From contig NZ_SMAC01000022.1 in assembly GCF_004342115.1 (NCBI RefSeq), positions 1 to 33,156 on the forward strand: a DNA stretch of 33,156 bases. The letters are read 5' to 3'. The stretch's first letter is position 1. Each line of letters starts with the position of its first letter. Below the pieces are notes generated by a model, which worked only from the letters and a program-made list of their open reading frames with translations, was not told where the DNA came from and searched no databases. Source of the DNA: Mannheimia haemolytica (GTDB lineage: Bacteria; Pseudomonadota; Gammaproteobacteria; Enterobacterales; Pasteurellaceae). This document shows positions 8,068 through 17,243 of the stretch, one piece after another. Both the position numbers and the translations under genes were made by a program.

Positions 8068-9093
8068 ATGCAGTCTATTATCCCAATTAAAAACGTGGGT
8101 GATGATGTCGTTTCAGGTTTAGTTGATCGCTTTCAGCGTCAATATACTTATTTGCGACTATCCATTACTGATGTTTGTAACTTCCGTTGTAATTATTGCT
8201 TGCCTGATGGCTATAAGCCGCCTTCACATAAGCAAACTTTTCTTAGCGTTGATGAAATCCAGCGGGTGGCTAAAGCCTTTGCCAATTTAGGGACGGAAAA
8301 AATCCGTATCACCGGTGGTGAGCCAACTTTACGCAAAGATTTCCTCGAAATCGCTCACACTATTTCACAAACACCCGGTATCCGTAAAGTTGCCCTAACC
8401 ACCAACGGCTATCGCCTAGAGCGTGATGTTGAACTGTGGCAACAAGCCGGTATTACCGATATTAATGTGAGTGTTGATAGCCTTGACCCACGCCAATTTC
8501 AACTGATTACCGGCGAGAACAAGTTGCAATCTATTTTAAAGGGTATTGATAAAGCCTTTGAAATTGGCTACCCAAAAATTAAAGTCAATGCGGTGCTAAT
8601 GAAGCAATATACCGCCCCTGAATTGGATAAATTCCTCACTTGGATCAAAGACAAGCCGATTCAAATGCGGTTTATTGAGCTGATGGAAACCGGTGAAATG
8701 GATAGTTTCTTCCAAGCTCAACATCTTTCTGGTCAATCGGTGATGACCCGCTTATTACAAGAAGGCTGGCAATTACAACCCAAAGCGATGTCTGACGGCC
8801 CGGCAAAAGTGCTTTCTCACCCTGATTTTAAAGGCGAAATCGGCTTAATTATGCCCTACGAGAAAAATTTCTGTGCCTCTTGCAACCGCTTGCGTGTTTC
8901 CGCACTTGGTAAACTGCATCTTTGCTTATTTGGTGAAGAAGGGATTGATATTCGTGATTTACTGGCAAGCGATGAGCAACAGTTACAGCTTGAAACCCGC
9001 CTAAAATCTTCCTTACAAGGCAAGCGAGAACACCACTATTTGCATATTGGGGATAGTGGGGTCAGGAATAATTTGGCGAGTATCGGTGGTTAA
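8068..9093 (+). CDS. moaA: GTP 3',8-cyclase MoaA (radical SAM)
   Basis: 341 residues, typical length. The radical-SAM motif is CNFRCNYC. A second cysteine set near the C-terminus (CASCNRL, then CLFGEEG) binds the substrate-side iron-sulfur cluster. RITGGEPTLRKD is the SAM-binding GGEP motif. The protein ends in Gly-Gly. It converts GTP to 3',8-cyclo-GTP, the first step of molybdenum cofactor synthesis, with MoaC acting next. Translation begins directly after the candidate Moco riboswitch. In many relatives moaC follows closely; here about 500 bases of palindromic repeat separate the two genes. Confidence 0.96.
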   Translation: MQSIIPIKNVGDDVVSGLVDRFQRQYTYLRLSITDVCNFRCNYCLPDGYKPPSHKQTFLSVDEIQRVAKAFANLGTEKIRITGGEPTLRKDFLEIAHTISQTPGIRKVALTTNGYRLERDVELWQQAGITDINVSVDSLDPRQFQLITGENKLQSILKGIDKAFEIGYPKIKVNAVLMKQYTAPELDKFLTWIKDKPIQMRFIELMETGEMDSFFQAQHLSGQSVMTRLLQEGWQLQPKAMSDGPAKVLSHPDFKGEIGLIMPYEKNFCASCNRLRVSALGKLHLCLFGEEGIDIRDLLASDEQQLQLETRLKSSLQGKREHHYLHIGDSGVRNNLASIGG

Positions 9094-9117
9094 ACAACCA
9101 CCGAGCGTGTTTTTTCT

Positions 9118-9543
9118 GTTACTTTTCTTTGCTTCGCCAAAGAAAAGTAACCAAAAGAAAGGCGACCCCAGATTTTCCTTAATCCTTCGCTTGTTGCTAA
9201 CTTTTGGGACGAACTTTTCAAACTCGCCAACTGCGTTGGCTCAAACACGAAAAGTTGTCCTCAAAAGTTTACGCAATCGCTACGGCGGAAAATAGGGGCA
9301 AGCGGTACATTATTTAAGATTTTTGCAAGTTTTTATTTAAAAATAACCGCTTGTAATGTTCCAGCTTCTCCCTTCTGAACCGCCTGAGCGACTTTGAATT
9401 TATAGGAAAAATTTAGTGTTTGAGCCAACGAAGTTGGCGAGTTTTAAATTTTTCCGTTAAACAAATTCAAATAAAATGAAGATAGCGGTGAAGTAGGGTG
9501 TGCTTTCTTTGGTTACTTTCTTTGCACAAGCAAAGAAAGTAAC
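9118..9543. repeat. Palindromic repeat element between moaA and moaC
   Basis: The stretch from 9094 to 9593 holds no convincing gene. It is bounded by two hairpins of related sequence: 9118-9151, with a 14-bp stem GTTACTTTTCTTTG and loop CTTCGC, and 9512-9543, with a 14-bp stem GTTACTTTCTTTGC and loop ACAA. Inside, 9221-9247 (AACTCGCCAAC..) is the reverse complement of 9417-9443 with one mismatch over 27 bases. The whole block is thus a nested imperfect palindrome of about 430 bases, like a non-coding repeat or MITE. It also holds near-uptake signals at about 9299 and 9345. Confidence 0.7.
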
Positions 9544-9593
9544 AAGAAAACGCTCAATATTAATTTTACAATCAAATTTAAAGAGACAAACAA

Positions 9594-10070
9594 ATGACAA
9601 CCTTCACCCACATCAACCAAAACGGCGAAGCCAATATGGTTGATGTTTCAATGAAACAAGAAACCGTACGCATTGCCCGAGCGGAGGCATTTGTGCGAAT
9701 GAATGCCGAAACATTACAAATGATCGTCAGTGGTAATCACCACAAAGGCGATGTATTCGCAACCGCTCGAATTGCCGGTATTCAGGCGGCGAAGAGAACT
9801 TGGGAGCTGATTCCACTCTGCCACCCGTTATTGCTTTCTAAAGTGGAAGTTCAACTGGAGGCGTTGCCGGAAAGCAACCAAGTGCGAATTGAATCACTCT
9901 GTAAACTAACCGGCAAAACCGGCGTGGAAATGGAGGCATTAACCGCAGCTAGTGTTGCTGCTCTGACTATTTACGATATGTGTAAAGCCGTGCAAAAAGA
10001 TATGATTATTGAAAATGTAAGATTACTTAGTAAAAGCGGCGGAAAATCAGGAGATTTCAAGGTTGATTAA
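9594..10070 (+). CDS. moaC: Cyclic pyranopterin monophosphate synthase MoaC
   Basis: 158 residues. Diagnostic segments: [18 protein letters not shown] near the N-terminus, the [19 protein letters not shown] helix, [15 protein letters not shown], and the C-terminal [19 protein letters not shown] with KSGGKSGDF. MoaC rearranges the MoaA product into cyclic pyranopterin monophosphate. The gene is followed by an 8-base overlap with moaD, implying translational coupling. A ribosome site AAAGAGA precedes the ATG. Confidence 0.96.
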   Translation: MTTFTHINQNGEANMVDVSMKQETVRIARAEAFVRMNAETLQMIVSGNHHKGDVFATARIAGIQAAKRTWELIPLCHPLLLSKVEVQLEALPESNQVRIESLCKLTGKTGVEMEALTAASVAALTIYDMCKAVQKDMIIENVRLLSKSGGKSGDFKVD

Positions 10071-10308
10071 GATACTTTTTTTCGCCCAAGTGCGTGAACT
10101 TGTGGCAACGGATAGACTAGATGTTGAGCCTACTTTTACCACTGCCGAAGCGTTGCGTGAACACTTAAGCCAACAGGGTAAAAAATGGCAACTTGCCCTT
10201 GAAAAAGGCAAACTGCTGGTTGCAATTAATCAAACGATCTGCCCGCTTGAAACGGAGATCAAAGACGGCGATGAAGTGGCATTCTTCCCACCGGTAACCG
10301 GGGGCTAA
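10063..10308 (+). CDS. moaD: Molybdopterin synthase sulfur-carrier subunit MoaD
   Basis: 81 residues with a ubiquitin-like fold pattern and the terminal FPPVTGG. The last glycine is thiocarboxylated and donates sulfur within the MoaD-MoaE complex. The start is TTG at 10063, inside the end of moaC. It is chosen because [12 protein letters not shown] is the conserved first beta strand and no ATG or GTG is available in place. GGAGA about 10 bases upstream serves as the ribosome site. The next gene, moaE, starts one base after the stop. Confidence 0.94.
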   Translation: MIKILFFAQVRELVATDRLDVEPTFTTAEALREHLSQQGKKWQLALEKGKLLVAINQTICPLETEIKDGDEVAFFPPVTGG

Positions 10309-10309
10309 A

Positions 10310-10765
10310 ATGTTTGAAACCCTGATTGAAGTACAAGAAGCTGAATTTGACCAAAACAGCATTTACCAATGGCTCAGTGAACAACATAGCGTGGGGGCAG
10401 CCACTCTATTCATCGGTAAAGTACGTGAAATGAATTTGGGCGATAATGTTTCCGGTTTGTTTCTTGAACACTATCCGGCAATGACTAAAAAAGCATTGCA
10501 AGAAATTGTGGCTCAAGCTCGCACTCGTTGGGATTTACAACGCGTTGCGGTGATTCACCGCATTGGGCAACTGCATACCGGTGATGAAATCGTATTAGTC
10601 GGTGTGAGTTCTGCTCATCGAGGTGATGCCTACCACGCCAACGAGTTTATTATGGATTATCTCAAAACCAAAGCCCCATTTTGGAAACGAGAACAAACCC
10701 AAGCCGGTGAACGTTGGATTGAAGGGCGTGAGAGTGACCAACAAGCCGCCAAAAAATGGCAATAA
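10310..10765 (+). CDS. moaE: Molybdopterin synthase catalytic subunit MoaE
   Basis: 151 residues, full length. It has the conserved LFIGKVREMN segment, LEHYPAMTKKAL, HRIGQLHTGDEIV and the active-site lysine region YLKTKAPFWKRE. Two MoaE and two MoaD form molybdopterin synthase, which inserts the dithiolene sulfurs into cPMP. It is tightly packed after moaD and 17 bases before ybeY, so moaC-D-E and ybeY probably share a transcript. Confidence 0.96.
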   Translation: MFETLIEVQEAEFDQNSIYQWLSEQHSVGAATLFIGKVREMNLGDNVSGLFLEHYPAMTKKALQEIVAQARTRWDLQRVAVIHRIGQLHTGDEIVLVGVSSAHRGDAYHANEFIMDYLKTKAPFWKREQTQAGERWIEGRESDQQAAKKWQ

Positions 10766-10782
10766 TTTGCAAAAGGTAACGA

Positions 10783-11265
10783 ATGGAAAATTTATATATT
10801 GATTTGCAGATCGCCTGCGAAAATACCGAAAACTTACCAAGTGAACAACAATTTTATACTTGGGTACAAAAAGCCCTCGCAGTTGAGGCAAAAACCGATG
10901 ATTTCCCTGAGAGTGAGATCACCATTCGGATTGTCGATGAAGCAGAAAGCCACGAGCTAAATCTGACTTATCGTGGTAAAGACAAGCCAACCAATGTGCT
11001 ATCTTTCCCGTTTGAGGCCCCCGAAGGAATCGAAATGCCACTATTGGGTGATTTAGTCATCTGTCGTCAAGTAATGGAAAAAGAGGCGGAAGAACAAGGT
11101 ATTTCAGCCGAATCCCATTGGGCTCATTTGGCGATTCACGGCACACTTCATCTGCTCGGCTACGACCATATTGAGGAAGATGAAGCAGTGGAAATGGAAA
11201 GCCTCGAAACCGAAATTATGCAAAGTTTAGGGTATGAAGATCCGTATCTTTCAGAAAAAATATAG
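10783..11265 (+). CDS. ybeY: Endoribonuclease YbeY (rRNA maturation factor)
   Basis: 160 residues, with the zinc site [11 protein letters not shown] near the C-terminus and the family motif [14 protein letters not shown]. YbeY is a single-strand endonuclease for 16S rRNA 3'-end maturation and ribosome quality control. Its place directly behind the moa genes suggests shared transcription without a functional link. The 3' end is followed by a palindromic element. Confidence 0.95.
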   Translation: MENLYIDLQIACENTENLPSEQQFYTWVQKALAVEAKTDDFPESEITIRIVDEAESHELNLTYRGKDKPTNVLSFPFEAPEGIEMPLLGDLVICRQVMEKEAEEQGISAESHWAHLAIHGTLHLLGYDHIEEDEAVEMESLETEIMQSLGYEDPYLSEKI

Positions 11266-11266
11266 T

Positions 11267-11338
11267 CTTGTAGGGGAGGGTCCTGTGCCCTCCAGTACTC
11301 CATTATAATCGGACAGGCACAGGAGCTGTTCCTACAAG
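11267..11338. repeat. 72-bp imperfect palindrome between ybeY and tmcA
   Basis: The outer arms are CTTGTAGG (11267-11274) and CCTACAAG (11331-11338). The inner arms are TCCTGTGCC (11281-11289) and GGCACAGGA (11316-11324). It ends four bases before the tmcA ATG, so the usual ribosome site position is occupied by the repeat. It could act as a terminator or leader hairpin. Confidence 0.65.
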
Positions 11339-11342
11339 TTAT

Positions 11343-13316
11343 ATGAGAACGATCGCAATCATAACATCTCCTAACAATGCCGACTTTATTCAACAAGGCT
11401 ATTTTTACATTCCCGAAAATCATCAGCTTAAAGCTATCCCCTTTTCCAATGCCAAAACGATTTTAGGACAAGAATACCCTTTTGCCATTTATACTATGCA
11501 AGCAGAAAATGGGGTGAATTTTAACTTAGATGCTTTTGCAATACTTGCCGGCACTATTCAAGAAAACGGTACTTTATTTTTGCTTTGTCCTCAGTGGGAT
11601 AATTTGGAAAATGAATTAGATTTCGATGCGTTACGTTGGAACGAAAATCAGGCTATTGCCTGCCCGAATTTCTATCAACATTTTAAACAATTAGTCGCTA
11701 AATTTGGTTTTGAAGTCAGAACTAATTTGCCAAAATTACCGGCTACAAGCGGTCAAATTCCTTCAAAAATTTACCAATTAACGCAAGAACAGCAAAATAT
11801 TTTGCAAAATCTACCGCTTGATCCTGCCGATATTCATTTGATTACCGCCCCTCGTGGGCGGGGCAAATCTACCCTTGCAGGGCGACTTGCAAAAGCGTTA
11901 CCCGCACAAAATAAGGTATTAATTACCGCACGGTCTTATTCTGCATTGCCCAGTTTTTGGCGTTCGGCAGAGCAAAAAATCCCTTTTTTCGCACCTGACA
12001 ATTTAATCGAGCAAGTTAAAAGTAAAAACATTTCACCTAACCAATGGCTCTTTATTGATGAGGCAGCTAGCCTACCCTTGCCGATACTCCACACACTTTG
12101 TGCCTATTTTGAAAAAGTGGTTTTAACCACAACAACCCAAAATTACGAAGGCACGGGGCGAGGATTTGAGCTGAAATTCCCGGTAATGTTGGATAAACCG
12201 TTTAAACATTGGACGTTATCTCAACCATTGCGGTGGAGCGAAAATGATCCTCTCGAAGCATTTGTGACTGAGTTGCTATTACTTTCCGAAGAAAAATCTC
12301 CCCTCTTTAGCAAAGAGGGGAAGGGGGAGATTTATTCGCTTCGCTCACACTATGTGCCGTTGCTAAAGCAACGTTCAAACGCAAAGCGTTTGTGGCAGAA
12401 GCAATTATCGAAGAATATAAGTTATTCGAATAAGCATTTACAGGAAAAAATCGCTTTCTACCACTTACTCGCCAACGCCCATTACAAAACCACTCCAACT
12501 GACTTACGCCGTTTATTTGATGGCGAAAATCAGCTTTTGTTTTCACAACAGGAAAACGAGCAACTTATCGGCGGAATTTGGGCAATGCAAGAGGGTGGTT
12601 TAGATGAAAAATTAACCCAAGCCATTTGGCTAGGGGAACGCCGTCCGCAAGGCAGTCTAGTGGCTCAATATCTCTGTTTTCAAGGGAATTTACCGCAGGC
12701 TTGCAAATTGCATTCCATTCGCATTTCTCGGATTGCGGTATTGCCTGAAAAGCAAAATCAAGGCGTTGGCAAGCGGTTGATTTCTCAGTTTATTTTGCAC
12801 AATTCGGTAGAAAAACGACCGCTTGATTTTATCTCTGTGAGCTTTGGGCTAACTACTCCACTCCACGCATTTTGGCAATCTTGTGGTTTCCAACTTGTGC
12901 AAATCACACCGAATAAAGAGGCAAGCAGTGGTTATCAAAGTGCAATGATGATTTACCCGATTTCGGAGCAAGGAAAGTTATTTGCACAGCAGGCAACCCA
13001 AGCCTTTGCCAGAGATTTCGCCCTTCAGCCATTTTTCACGGAAATTTGTGAGGAATTGCAAAATTTCGAACAATTTCGACCGCTTGCCACACACAATTTA
13101 GATGAACGTGATTGGAAAAATTTAACCGCGTTTGCTCATGGCAAGCGGACGTTTTCAGCGGCGTATGTGAGTTTAAAACGGCTTTATTTATCGGATAAAG
13201 CACGCTTTTCAGAGCTGGATATTTTTGAACGAAAAGGGCAAAAAATCTCCAAAATGGAGGTGGAAAATTATCGAAAACTCGTTTTGCAAAACTTAAACAA
13301 TAAATCATTAAAATAA
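11343..13316 (+). CDS. tmcA: tRNA(Met) cytidine acetyltransferase TmcA
   Basis: 657 residues. Order: N-terminal domain, an ATPase/helicase-like core with Walker A (APRGRGKST, about residue 168-176) and Walker B (LFIDEAASLPLP), a GNAT acetyltransferase core (RIAVLPEKQNQGVGKRL), and a C-terminal tRNA-binding tail. TmcA uses ATP and acetyl-CoA to make N4-acetylcytidine at the wobble base of elongator tRNA(Met). Residues about 318-355 (SPLFSKEGKGEIYSLRSHY and following) are not family-like and come from a palindromic DNA repeat inserted in frame. Function may persist, since the reading frame is kept. No clear Shine-Dalgarno precedes the ATG. Confidence 0.93.
   Translation: MRTIAIITSPNNADFIQQGYFYIPENHQLKAIPFSNAKTILGQEYPFAIYTMQAENGVNFNLDAFAILAGTIQENGTLFLLCPQWDNLENELDFDALRWNENQAIACPNFYQHFKQLVAKFGFEVRTNLPKLPATSGQIPSKIYQLTQEQQNILQNLPLDPADIHLITAPRGRGKSTLAGRLAKALPAQNKVLITARSYSALPSFWRSAEQKIPFFAPDNLIEQVKSKNISPNQWLFIDEAASLPLPILHTLCAYFEKVVLTTTTQNYEGTGRGFELKFPVMLDKPFKHWTLSQPLRWSENDPLEAFVTELLLLSEEKSPLFSKEGKGEIYSLRSHYVPLLKQRSNAKRLWQKQLSKNISYSNKHLQEKIAFYHLLANAHYKTTPTDLRRLFDGENQLLFSQQENEQLIGGIWAMQEGGLDEKLTQAIWLGERRPQGSLVAQYLCFQGNLPQACKLHSIRISRIAVLPEKQNQGVGKRLISQFILHNSVEKRPLDFISVSFGLTTPLHAFWQSCGFQLVQITPNKEASSGYQSAMMIYPISEQGKLFAQQATQAFARDFALQPFFTEICEELQNFEQFRPLATHNLDERDWKNLTAFAHGKRTFSAAYVSLKRLYLSDKARFSELDIFERKGQKISKMEVENYRKLVLQNLNNKSLK
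12296..12405 (+). repeat. Palindromic element inserted in frame in tmcA
   Basis: Three hairpins follow one another: CCCCTCTTT-AGC-AAAGAGGGG, then GTTGCT-aa-AGCAAC, then ACGC-aaa-GCGT. Such dense palindromy is unlike the surrounding coding sequence and resembles intergenic repeats. The insert keeps the frame and adds roughly 35-45 residues between the ATPase core and the segment beginning FYHLLANAHYKTTPTDLRRL. Confidence 0.7.
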
Positions 13317-13352
13317 TTTATAGGTTTTATTACATTTTTTGTGTTTTTGCTC

Positions 13353-13381
13353 TTGCTAAATCTGCAATTTAATCGTATAAA
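13353..13381 (+). promoter_or_regulatory. aspC promoter
   Basis: TTGCTA and TATAAA are separated by exactly 17 bases, 36 bases before the aspC ATG. GAGGAA is the ribosome site. Confidence 0.6.
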
Positions 13382-13417
13382 TTCACTGTTTATTTTTCAT
13401 TTTGATGAGGAACTCCA

Positions 13418-14614
13418 ATGTCAATGTTTAGTCACATTCAAGCTGCTCCGGCAGACCCAATTTTAGGCTTAGGTGAAGCGTTTAAAGCAGATAGCCGTGA
13501 AGGTAAAATCAACCTTGGTATCGGTGTTTATATGACCGATGAAGGCAAAACCCCGATTGTCAAAGCGGTAAAAGAAGCAGAAAAACGTTTATTAGAGACG
13601 GAAAACAGTAAAAATTATTTAACCATTGACGGTGTTCAAGCATTCAATGCGGCAACGCAAGCGTTATTATTTGGCGAAGGGGCTGAAGTGATTACCTCAG
13701 GTCGTGCTAAAACTGCACAGAGTTTAGGTGGGACAGGGGCATTACGCATTGCGGCGGAATTTATCAAACGTCATACGAATGCGAAAAATGTATGGATTTC
13801 AACCCCGACTTGGCCAAACCATAACGGCATTTTTGATGCAGTAGGCGTGAATGTAAAAGGCTATCGCTACTACAATAAAGAGACTAACGGTTTAGATTGG
13901 GAAAATTTAATTGCCGATTTAAGCCAAGCGGAAGCCGGAGATGTGGTGTTATTGCACGGTTGCTGCCACAACCCGACCGGAATTGACCCAACACCTGCAC
14001 AATGGGAACAGTTAGCAGCATTATCTGCCGAAAAAGGCTGGTTGCCGTTATTTGACTTTGCTTATCAAGGCTTTGCAAACGGTTTAGAGGAAGATGCTTA
14101 CGGTTTACGAGCTTTTGTGAAAAATAACCGTGAATTGTTGGTCGCAAGCTCATTCTCGAAAAACTTTGGGTTATATAACGAGCGTGTCGGTGCATTTACC
14201 CTAATTGCAGATAATGCTGATGATGCCAACCGTGCTTTCACTCAAATCAAATCGATTATTCGTGTACTTTACTCTAACCCATCTGCTCACGGTGCAAGTG
14301 CACTAGCAGTTGCATTGGCTGATCCTGACCTTAAAGCACAATGGATTGCGGAATTAGATGAAATGCGTAACCGTATCAAAGAAATGCGTAGCCAATTAGT
14401 GCAGAAATTAAAAGAAAAAGGGGCAAACAAAGACTTCTCTTTCATTACTGAGCAAAATGGTATGTTCTCATTCAGTGGCTTAACACCGGAGCAAGTGGAT
14501 AAGTTAAAAGATGAGTTTGCAATTTATGCTGTGCGTTCAGGCAGAATCAATGTAGCAGGCATTACCAGCAAAAACATTGATGCTCTTGCCGATGCGATTG
14601 TGAAAGTGCTTTAA
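13418..14614 (+). CDS. aspC: Aspartate aminotransferase (class I, PLP)
   Basis: 398 residues aligning along the full length with enterobacterial AspC from memory ([67 protein letters not shown]). The PLP lysine lies in [17 protein letters not shown]. AspC interconverts aspartate and 2-oxoglutarate with oxaloacetate and glutamate, and has some aromatic aminotransferase activity. TyrB is the alternative but agreement is better with AspC. It is a single-gene unit with its own promoter and terminator. Confidence 0.94.
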   Translation: MSMFSHIQAAPADPILGLGEAFKADSREGKINLGIGVYMTDEGKTPIVKAVKEAEKRLLETENSKNYLTIDGVQAFNAATQALLFGEGAEVITSGRAKTAQSLGGTGALRIAAEFIKRHTNAKNVWISTPTWPNHNGIFDAVGVNVKGYRYYNKETNGLDWENLIADLSQAEAGDVVLLHGCCHNPTGIDPTPAQWEQLAALSAEKGWLPLFDFAYQGFANGLEEDAYGLRAFVKNNRELLVASSFSKNFGLYNERVGAFTLIADNADDANRAFTQIKSIIRVLYSNPSAHGASALAVALADPDLKAQWIAELDEMRNRIKEMRSQLVQKLKEKGANKDFSFITEQNGMFSFSGLTPEQVDKLKDEFAIYAVRSGRINVAGITSKNIDALADAIVKVL

Positions 14615-14633
14615 TTAAACCTTAAAGATATAT

Positions 14634-14668
14634 AGAGGCATAAGCCTGAGTGCTTGTGCCTCTTTTTT
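14634..14668 (+). terminator. Rho-independent terminator of aspC
   Basis: The stem AGAGGCATAAGC pairs with GCTTGTGCCTCT, including one T-G pair, around a six-base loop. A run of Ts follows. A second hairpin (GGTaCAAGTGT / ACACTTGcACC, 14677-14700) lies next to it, before the convergent folC stop. Confidence 0.85.
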
Positions 14669-14720
14669 ATCTTTTAGGTACAAGTGTGGACACTTGCACC
14701 AACGTTGATTATTCGTAGAA

Positions 14721-16022
14721 CTAGGTTTCCAACCAAAGCATAAAATCTGCTACCGTATGAAATGAGCCGAACACCAGCACAATATCATTTTCGTTGGCTG
14801 TTTCAAACAATACTCGGCTTGCCTGTGCCACATTTTCATAGCTACAAGCGGTTGAATTTGGCAAAACGTTTACCAATTTCGCTAACACCGCCTCGCCTGT
14901 TTGTCCACGCCAACAATCTAGCCCTGCACAATGCCATTCATCAATAATATTAGCTAATGGCTCGACAATACCGGATAAATCCTTATCTTCTAACGCACTA
15001 AACACCGCATAGATTTTTTGATTTGGTTGCTTTAACTCCCGCAGTTTGTCAGCTAAATAACGTGCTGCGTGTGGGTTATGCCCTACATCAATAATTACTT
15101 TTGCAGCCGGTTTAGGTTGAGAAAAATGAGTAAAATCGGTATCCGTCAGGGTTTGAAAACGCCCTGTCATTTGAGCTTCATTTAAGGCTTGTCGAATAAT
15201 CTTTTCATCAATTTCAAATGGCAGTTGCATTAATACTGCTAATGCGGTGCCGGCGTTTGGAATCGGAATAAGCGGGATTGGTAAATCGGTAAAGGATTTT
15301 TCTTCAGAATACCAATGAAACAGATTATTCTTAATTTCAAACTGCCAGTCTTTACCCCGGTAAAAAGCGTGACAATTTAACGAATCAGCAATCTGTTTAA
15401 TCGAATGAGGGCAATCAGGCTCGCCGATGACAACCGGAATATTTTCACGGAAAATGCCGGCTTTCTCACGCCCGATGTCTTCACGGTTATCGCCTAAAAA
15501 TGCAACGTGGTCGATATCAATCGAGGTAATCACGGCAAGGTTTGGATCAATAATATTAGTGGCATCTAATCGCCCACCTAATCCGACTTCTAAAATCACA
15601 ATATCGAGCTGATTTTGTTTGAATAGCTCAAATGCAGACAGCGTACTAAACTCAAAATAAGTGAGTGAAGCGGTCTTTTTTGCATTAATTTTTGCAAATG
15701 CTTGGACGTGGTCGGCATCAGGTAATACTTCGCCGTTAATTCGCACCCGTTCATTATAGTGAATTAAGTGCGGTGAAGAGTAAACCCCAACCCGAAATCC
15801 GGCTTTTAATAAGGTAACTTCTAACAAACGGCAGGTCGAACCCTTGCCGTTAGTACCGGCAACGGTAATCACATAAGGGGCAGGCTTGAGTAAATCCAGC
15901 TCTGTTGCGACCTTACGAATACGATCTAAGCCCATATCAATCGGTTTAGAATGGGCGTGTTCTAAATAGGAAAGCCACGTTTCCAAAGAATCCGTGGCTT
16001 TAGGTATGCTTAATGTATTCAT
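14721..16022 (-). CDS. folC: Dihydrofolate synthase / folylpolyglutamate synthase FolC
   Basis: 433 residues. Mur-ligase-like P-loop VAGTNGKGSTCRLLE, then ILEVGLGGRLDATNII, SIDIDHVAFLGDNREDIG and EKAGIF, and a C-terminal ligase domain containing IDVGHNPHAARYLADKL. The enzyme adds glutamate to dihydropteroate and extends the polyglutamate chain of folates in the cytoplasm. It follows accD with a 15-base gap on the same strand, the accD-folC pairing common in gammaproteobacteria. An uptake signal lies inside the gene near 14843. Confidence 0.95.
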   Translation of the reverse strand: MNTLSIPKATDSLETWLSYLEHAHSKPIDMGLDRIRKVATELDLLKPAPYVITVAGTNGKGSTCRLLEVTLLKAGFRVGVYSSPHLIHYNERVRINGEVLPDADHVQAFAKINAKKTASLTYFEFSTLSAFELFKQNQLDIVILEVGLGGRLDATNIIDPNLAVITSIDIDHVAFLGDNREDIGREKAGIFRENIPVVIGEPDCPHSIKQIADSLNCHAFYRGKDWQFEIKNNLFHWYSEEKSFTDLPIPLIPIPNAGTALAVLMQLPFEIDEKIIRQALNEAQMTGRFQTLTDTDFTHFSQPKPAAKVIIDVGHNPHAARYLADKLRELKQPNQKIYAVFSALEDKDLSGIVEPLANIIDEWHCAGLDCWRGQTGEAVLAKLVNVLPNSTACSYENVAQASRVLFETANENDIVLVFGSFHTVADFMLWLET

Positions 16023-16037
16023 TCAGATTAAGTTAAA

Positions 16038-16934
16038 TTATTCTGCGTTTTCTACAACCAATTCCGCCACTTTAAACGGCGTTGGCTGATTGGTTAATTT
16101 TGCACAAAGACGGGCAAGGATATCACGCATCTCTTTACGATGCACGATCATATCAACTGCCCCGTGTTCTAATAAGAACTCGGCACGTTGGAAACCTTCC
16201 GGCAGTTTTTCACGTACGGTTTGCTCAATTACACGAGGACCAGCAAAGCCGATTAGGGCTTTTGGCTCAGCAATATTCACATCGCCCAGCATTGCCAAAC
16301 TTGCGGAAACCCCACCTAAAGTTGGGTCGGTTAATACAGAAATAAACGGTACGCCCTGCTCTTTCATTTTGGCTAAAATCGCACTGGTTTTTGCCATTTG
16401 CATTAAAGAGAATAACGCCTCTTGCATACGAGCCCCGCCCGATGCCGAAAAACAGATAAACGGAATTTTTTCAGCTAAAGCTTTTTCCGCGGCTTTCACA
16501 AATTTTGCTCCCACCACAGAACCCATTGAGCCGCCCATAAACTCAAAGTTAAAGGAGGCCGTAACCACCGGCATATTATGCAATGTACCGGCAAGCACGA
16601 TAAAAGAATCTTTCTCACCGGTTTGTTTTTGTGCGGCGGTTAAACGATCTTTATATTTCTTTAAATCTTTAAATTTCAACACATCTTCCGGCTCTAAGTC
16701 GGCAGCGATTTCGACCGCAGAATCTTTATCTAACAAATTCAATAAACGGGTGCGGGCATCAATACGCATATGATGATCGCATTTTGGACAAACCTGTTGG
16801 TTGCGTTGTAATTCTTCGCTATAGAGAACTTGTTCACAACTTGTGCATTTTGTCCACACGCCTTCCGGCACTTTTGATTTTGCACTGCTTGATGACGAAG
16901 AGTCTCTACCTAAAATTCTGTCTAACCAGCTCAT
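16038..16934 (-). CDS. accD: Acetyl-CoA carboxylase carboxyltransferase subunit beta
   Basis: 298 residues. The N-terminal zinc ribbon reads [16 protein letters not shown] then [13 protein letters not shown], and is followed by the crotonase-like carboxyltransferase fold ([56 protein letters not shown]). With AccA it transfers the carboxyl group from biotin to acetyl-CoA, making malonyl-CoA for fatty-acid synthesis. It is the first gene of accD-folC. Confidence 0.97.
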   Translation of the reverse strand: MSWLDRILGRDSSSSSSAKSKVPEGVWTKCTSCEQVLYSEELQRNQQVCPKCDHHMRIDARTRLLNLLDKDSAVEIAADLEPEDVLKFKDLKKYKDRLTAAQKQTGEKDSFIVLAGTLHNMPVVTASFNFEFMGGSMGSVVGAKFVKAAEKALAEKIPFICFSASGGARMQEALFSLMQMAKTSAILAKMKEQGVPFISVLTDPTLGGVSASLAMLGDVNIAEPKALIGFAGPRVIEQTVREKLPEGFQRAEFLLEHGAVDMIVHRKEMRDILARLCAKLTNQPTPFKVAELVVENAE

Positions 16935-17032
16935 TATTATTCCTTTTGGATTGAGTTGTTGGGTTCACTAAATGGTTGCTATTAAAGCATAATTTATCGG
17001 TTTTTGATATGTTTTCTTGACATATCAGATCA

Positions 17033-17146
17033 CTAACTATGTGTATAAGTTCGATAAAAAAACGCAATCAGAAGAATGATTAACATCACCACAATTTGAA
17101 TTAAGCGTTTTTTGGTTAATTTTTCCGCTGCCATTGCTCTGCTCAT
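17033..17146 (-). CDS. 37-residue single-pass membrane peptide
   Basis: ATG at 17146 opens MSRAMAAEKLTKKRLIQIV, followed by a hydrophobic stretch VMLIILLIAFFYRTY and a stop. A basic N-terminal half and one membrane helix are clear. GGAAA lies about 11 bases upstream. It occupies otherwise empty sequence between accD and mazG, on the accD strand. No family is assigned with certainty; short proteins of the DUF2633 kind have a similar layout. It may be a real small protein that gene callers skip. Confidence 0.5.
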   Translation of the reverse strand: MSRAMAAEKLTKKRLIQIVVMLIILLIAFFYRTYTHS

Positions 17147-17243
17147 ACTTAATAAATTTCCGCATTATAAGCGAAAAAGTACGGGCTATGGTAGAATTTG
17201 CAAAAATTTGATCAAAAATAACCGCTTGTAAAAAGGAAATACT

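Noticed and set aside
9047-9295. 82-codon frame overlapping the moaA end
   Set aside because: It reads through the palindromic repeat (FFLLLFFASPKKSNQKKG), a low-complexity product seen wherever this repeat type is translated. There is no ribosome site.
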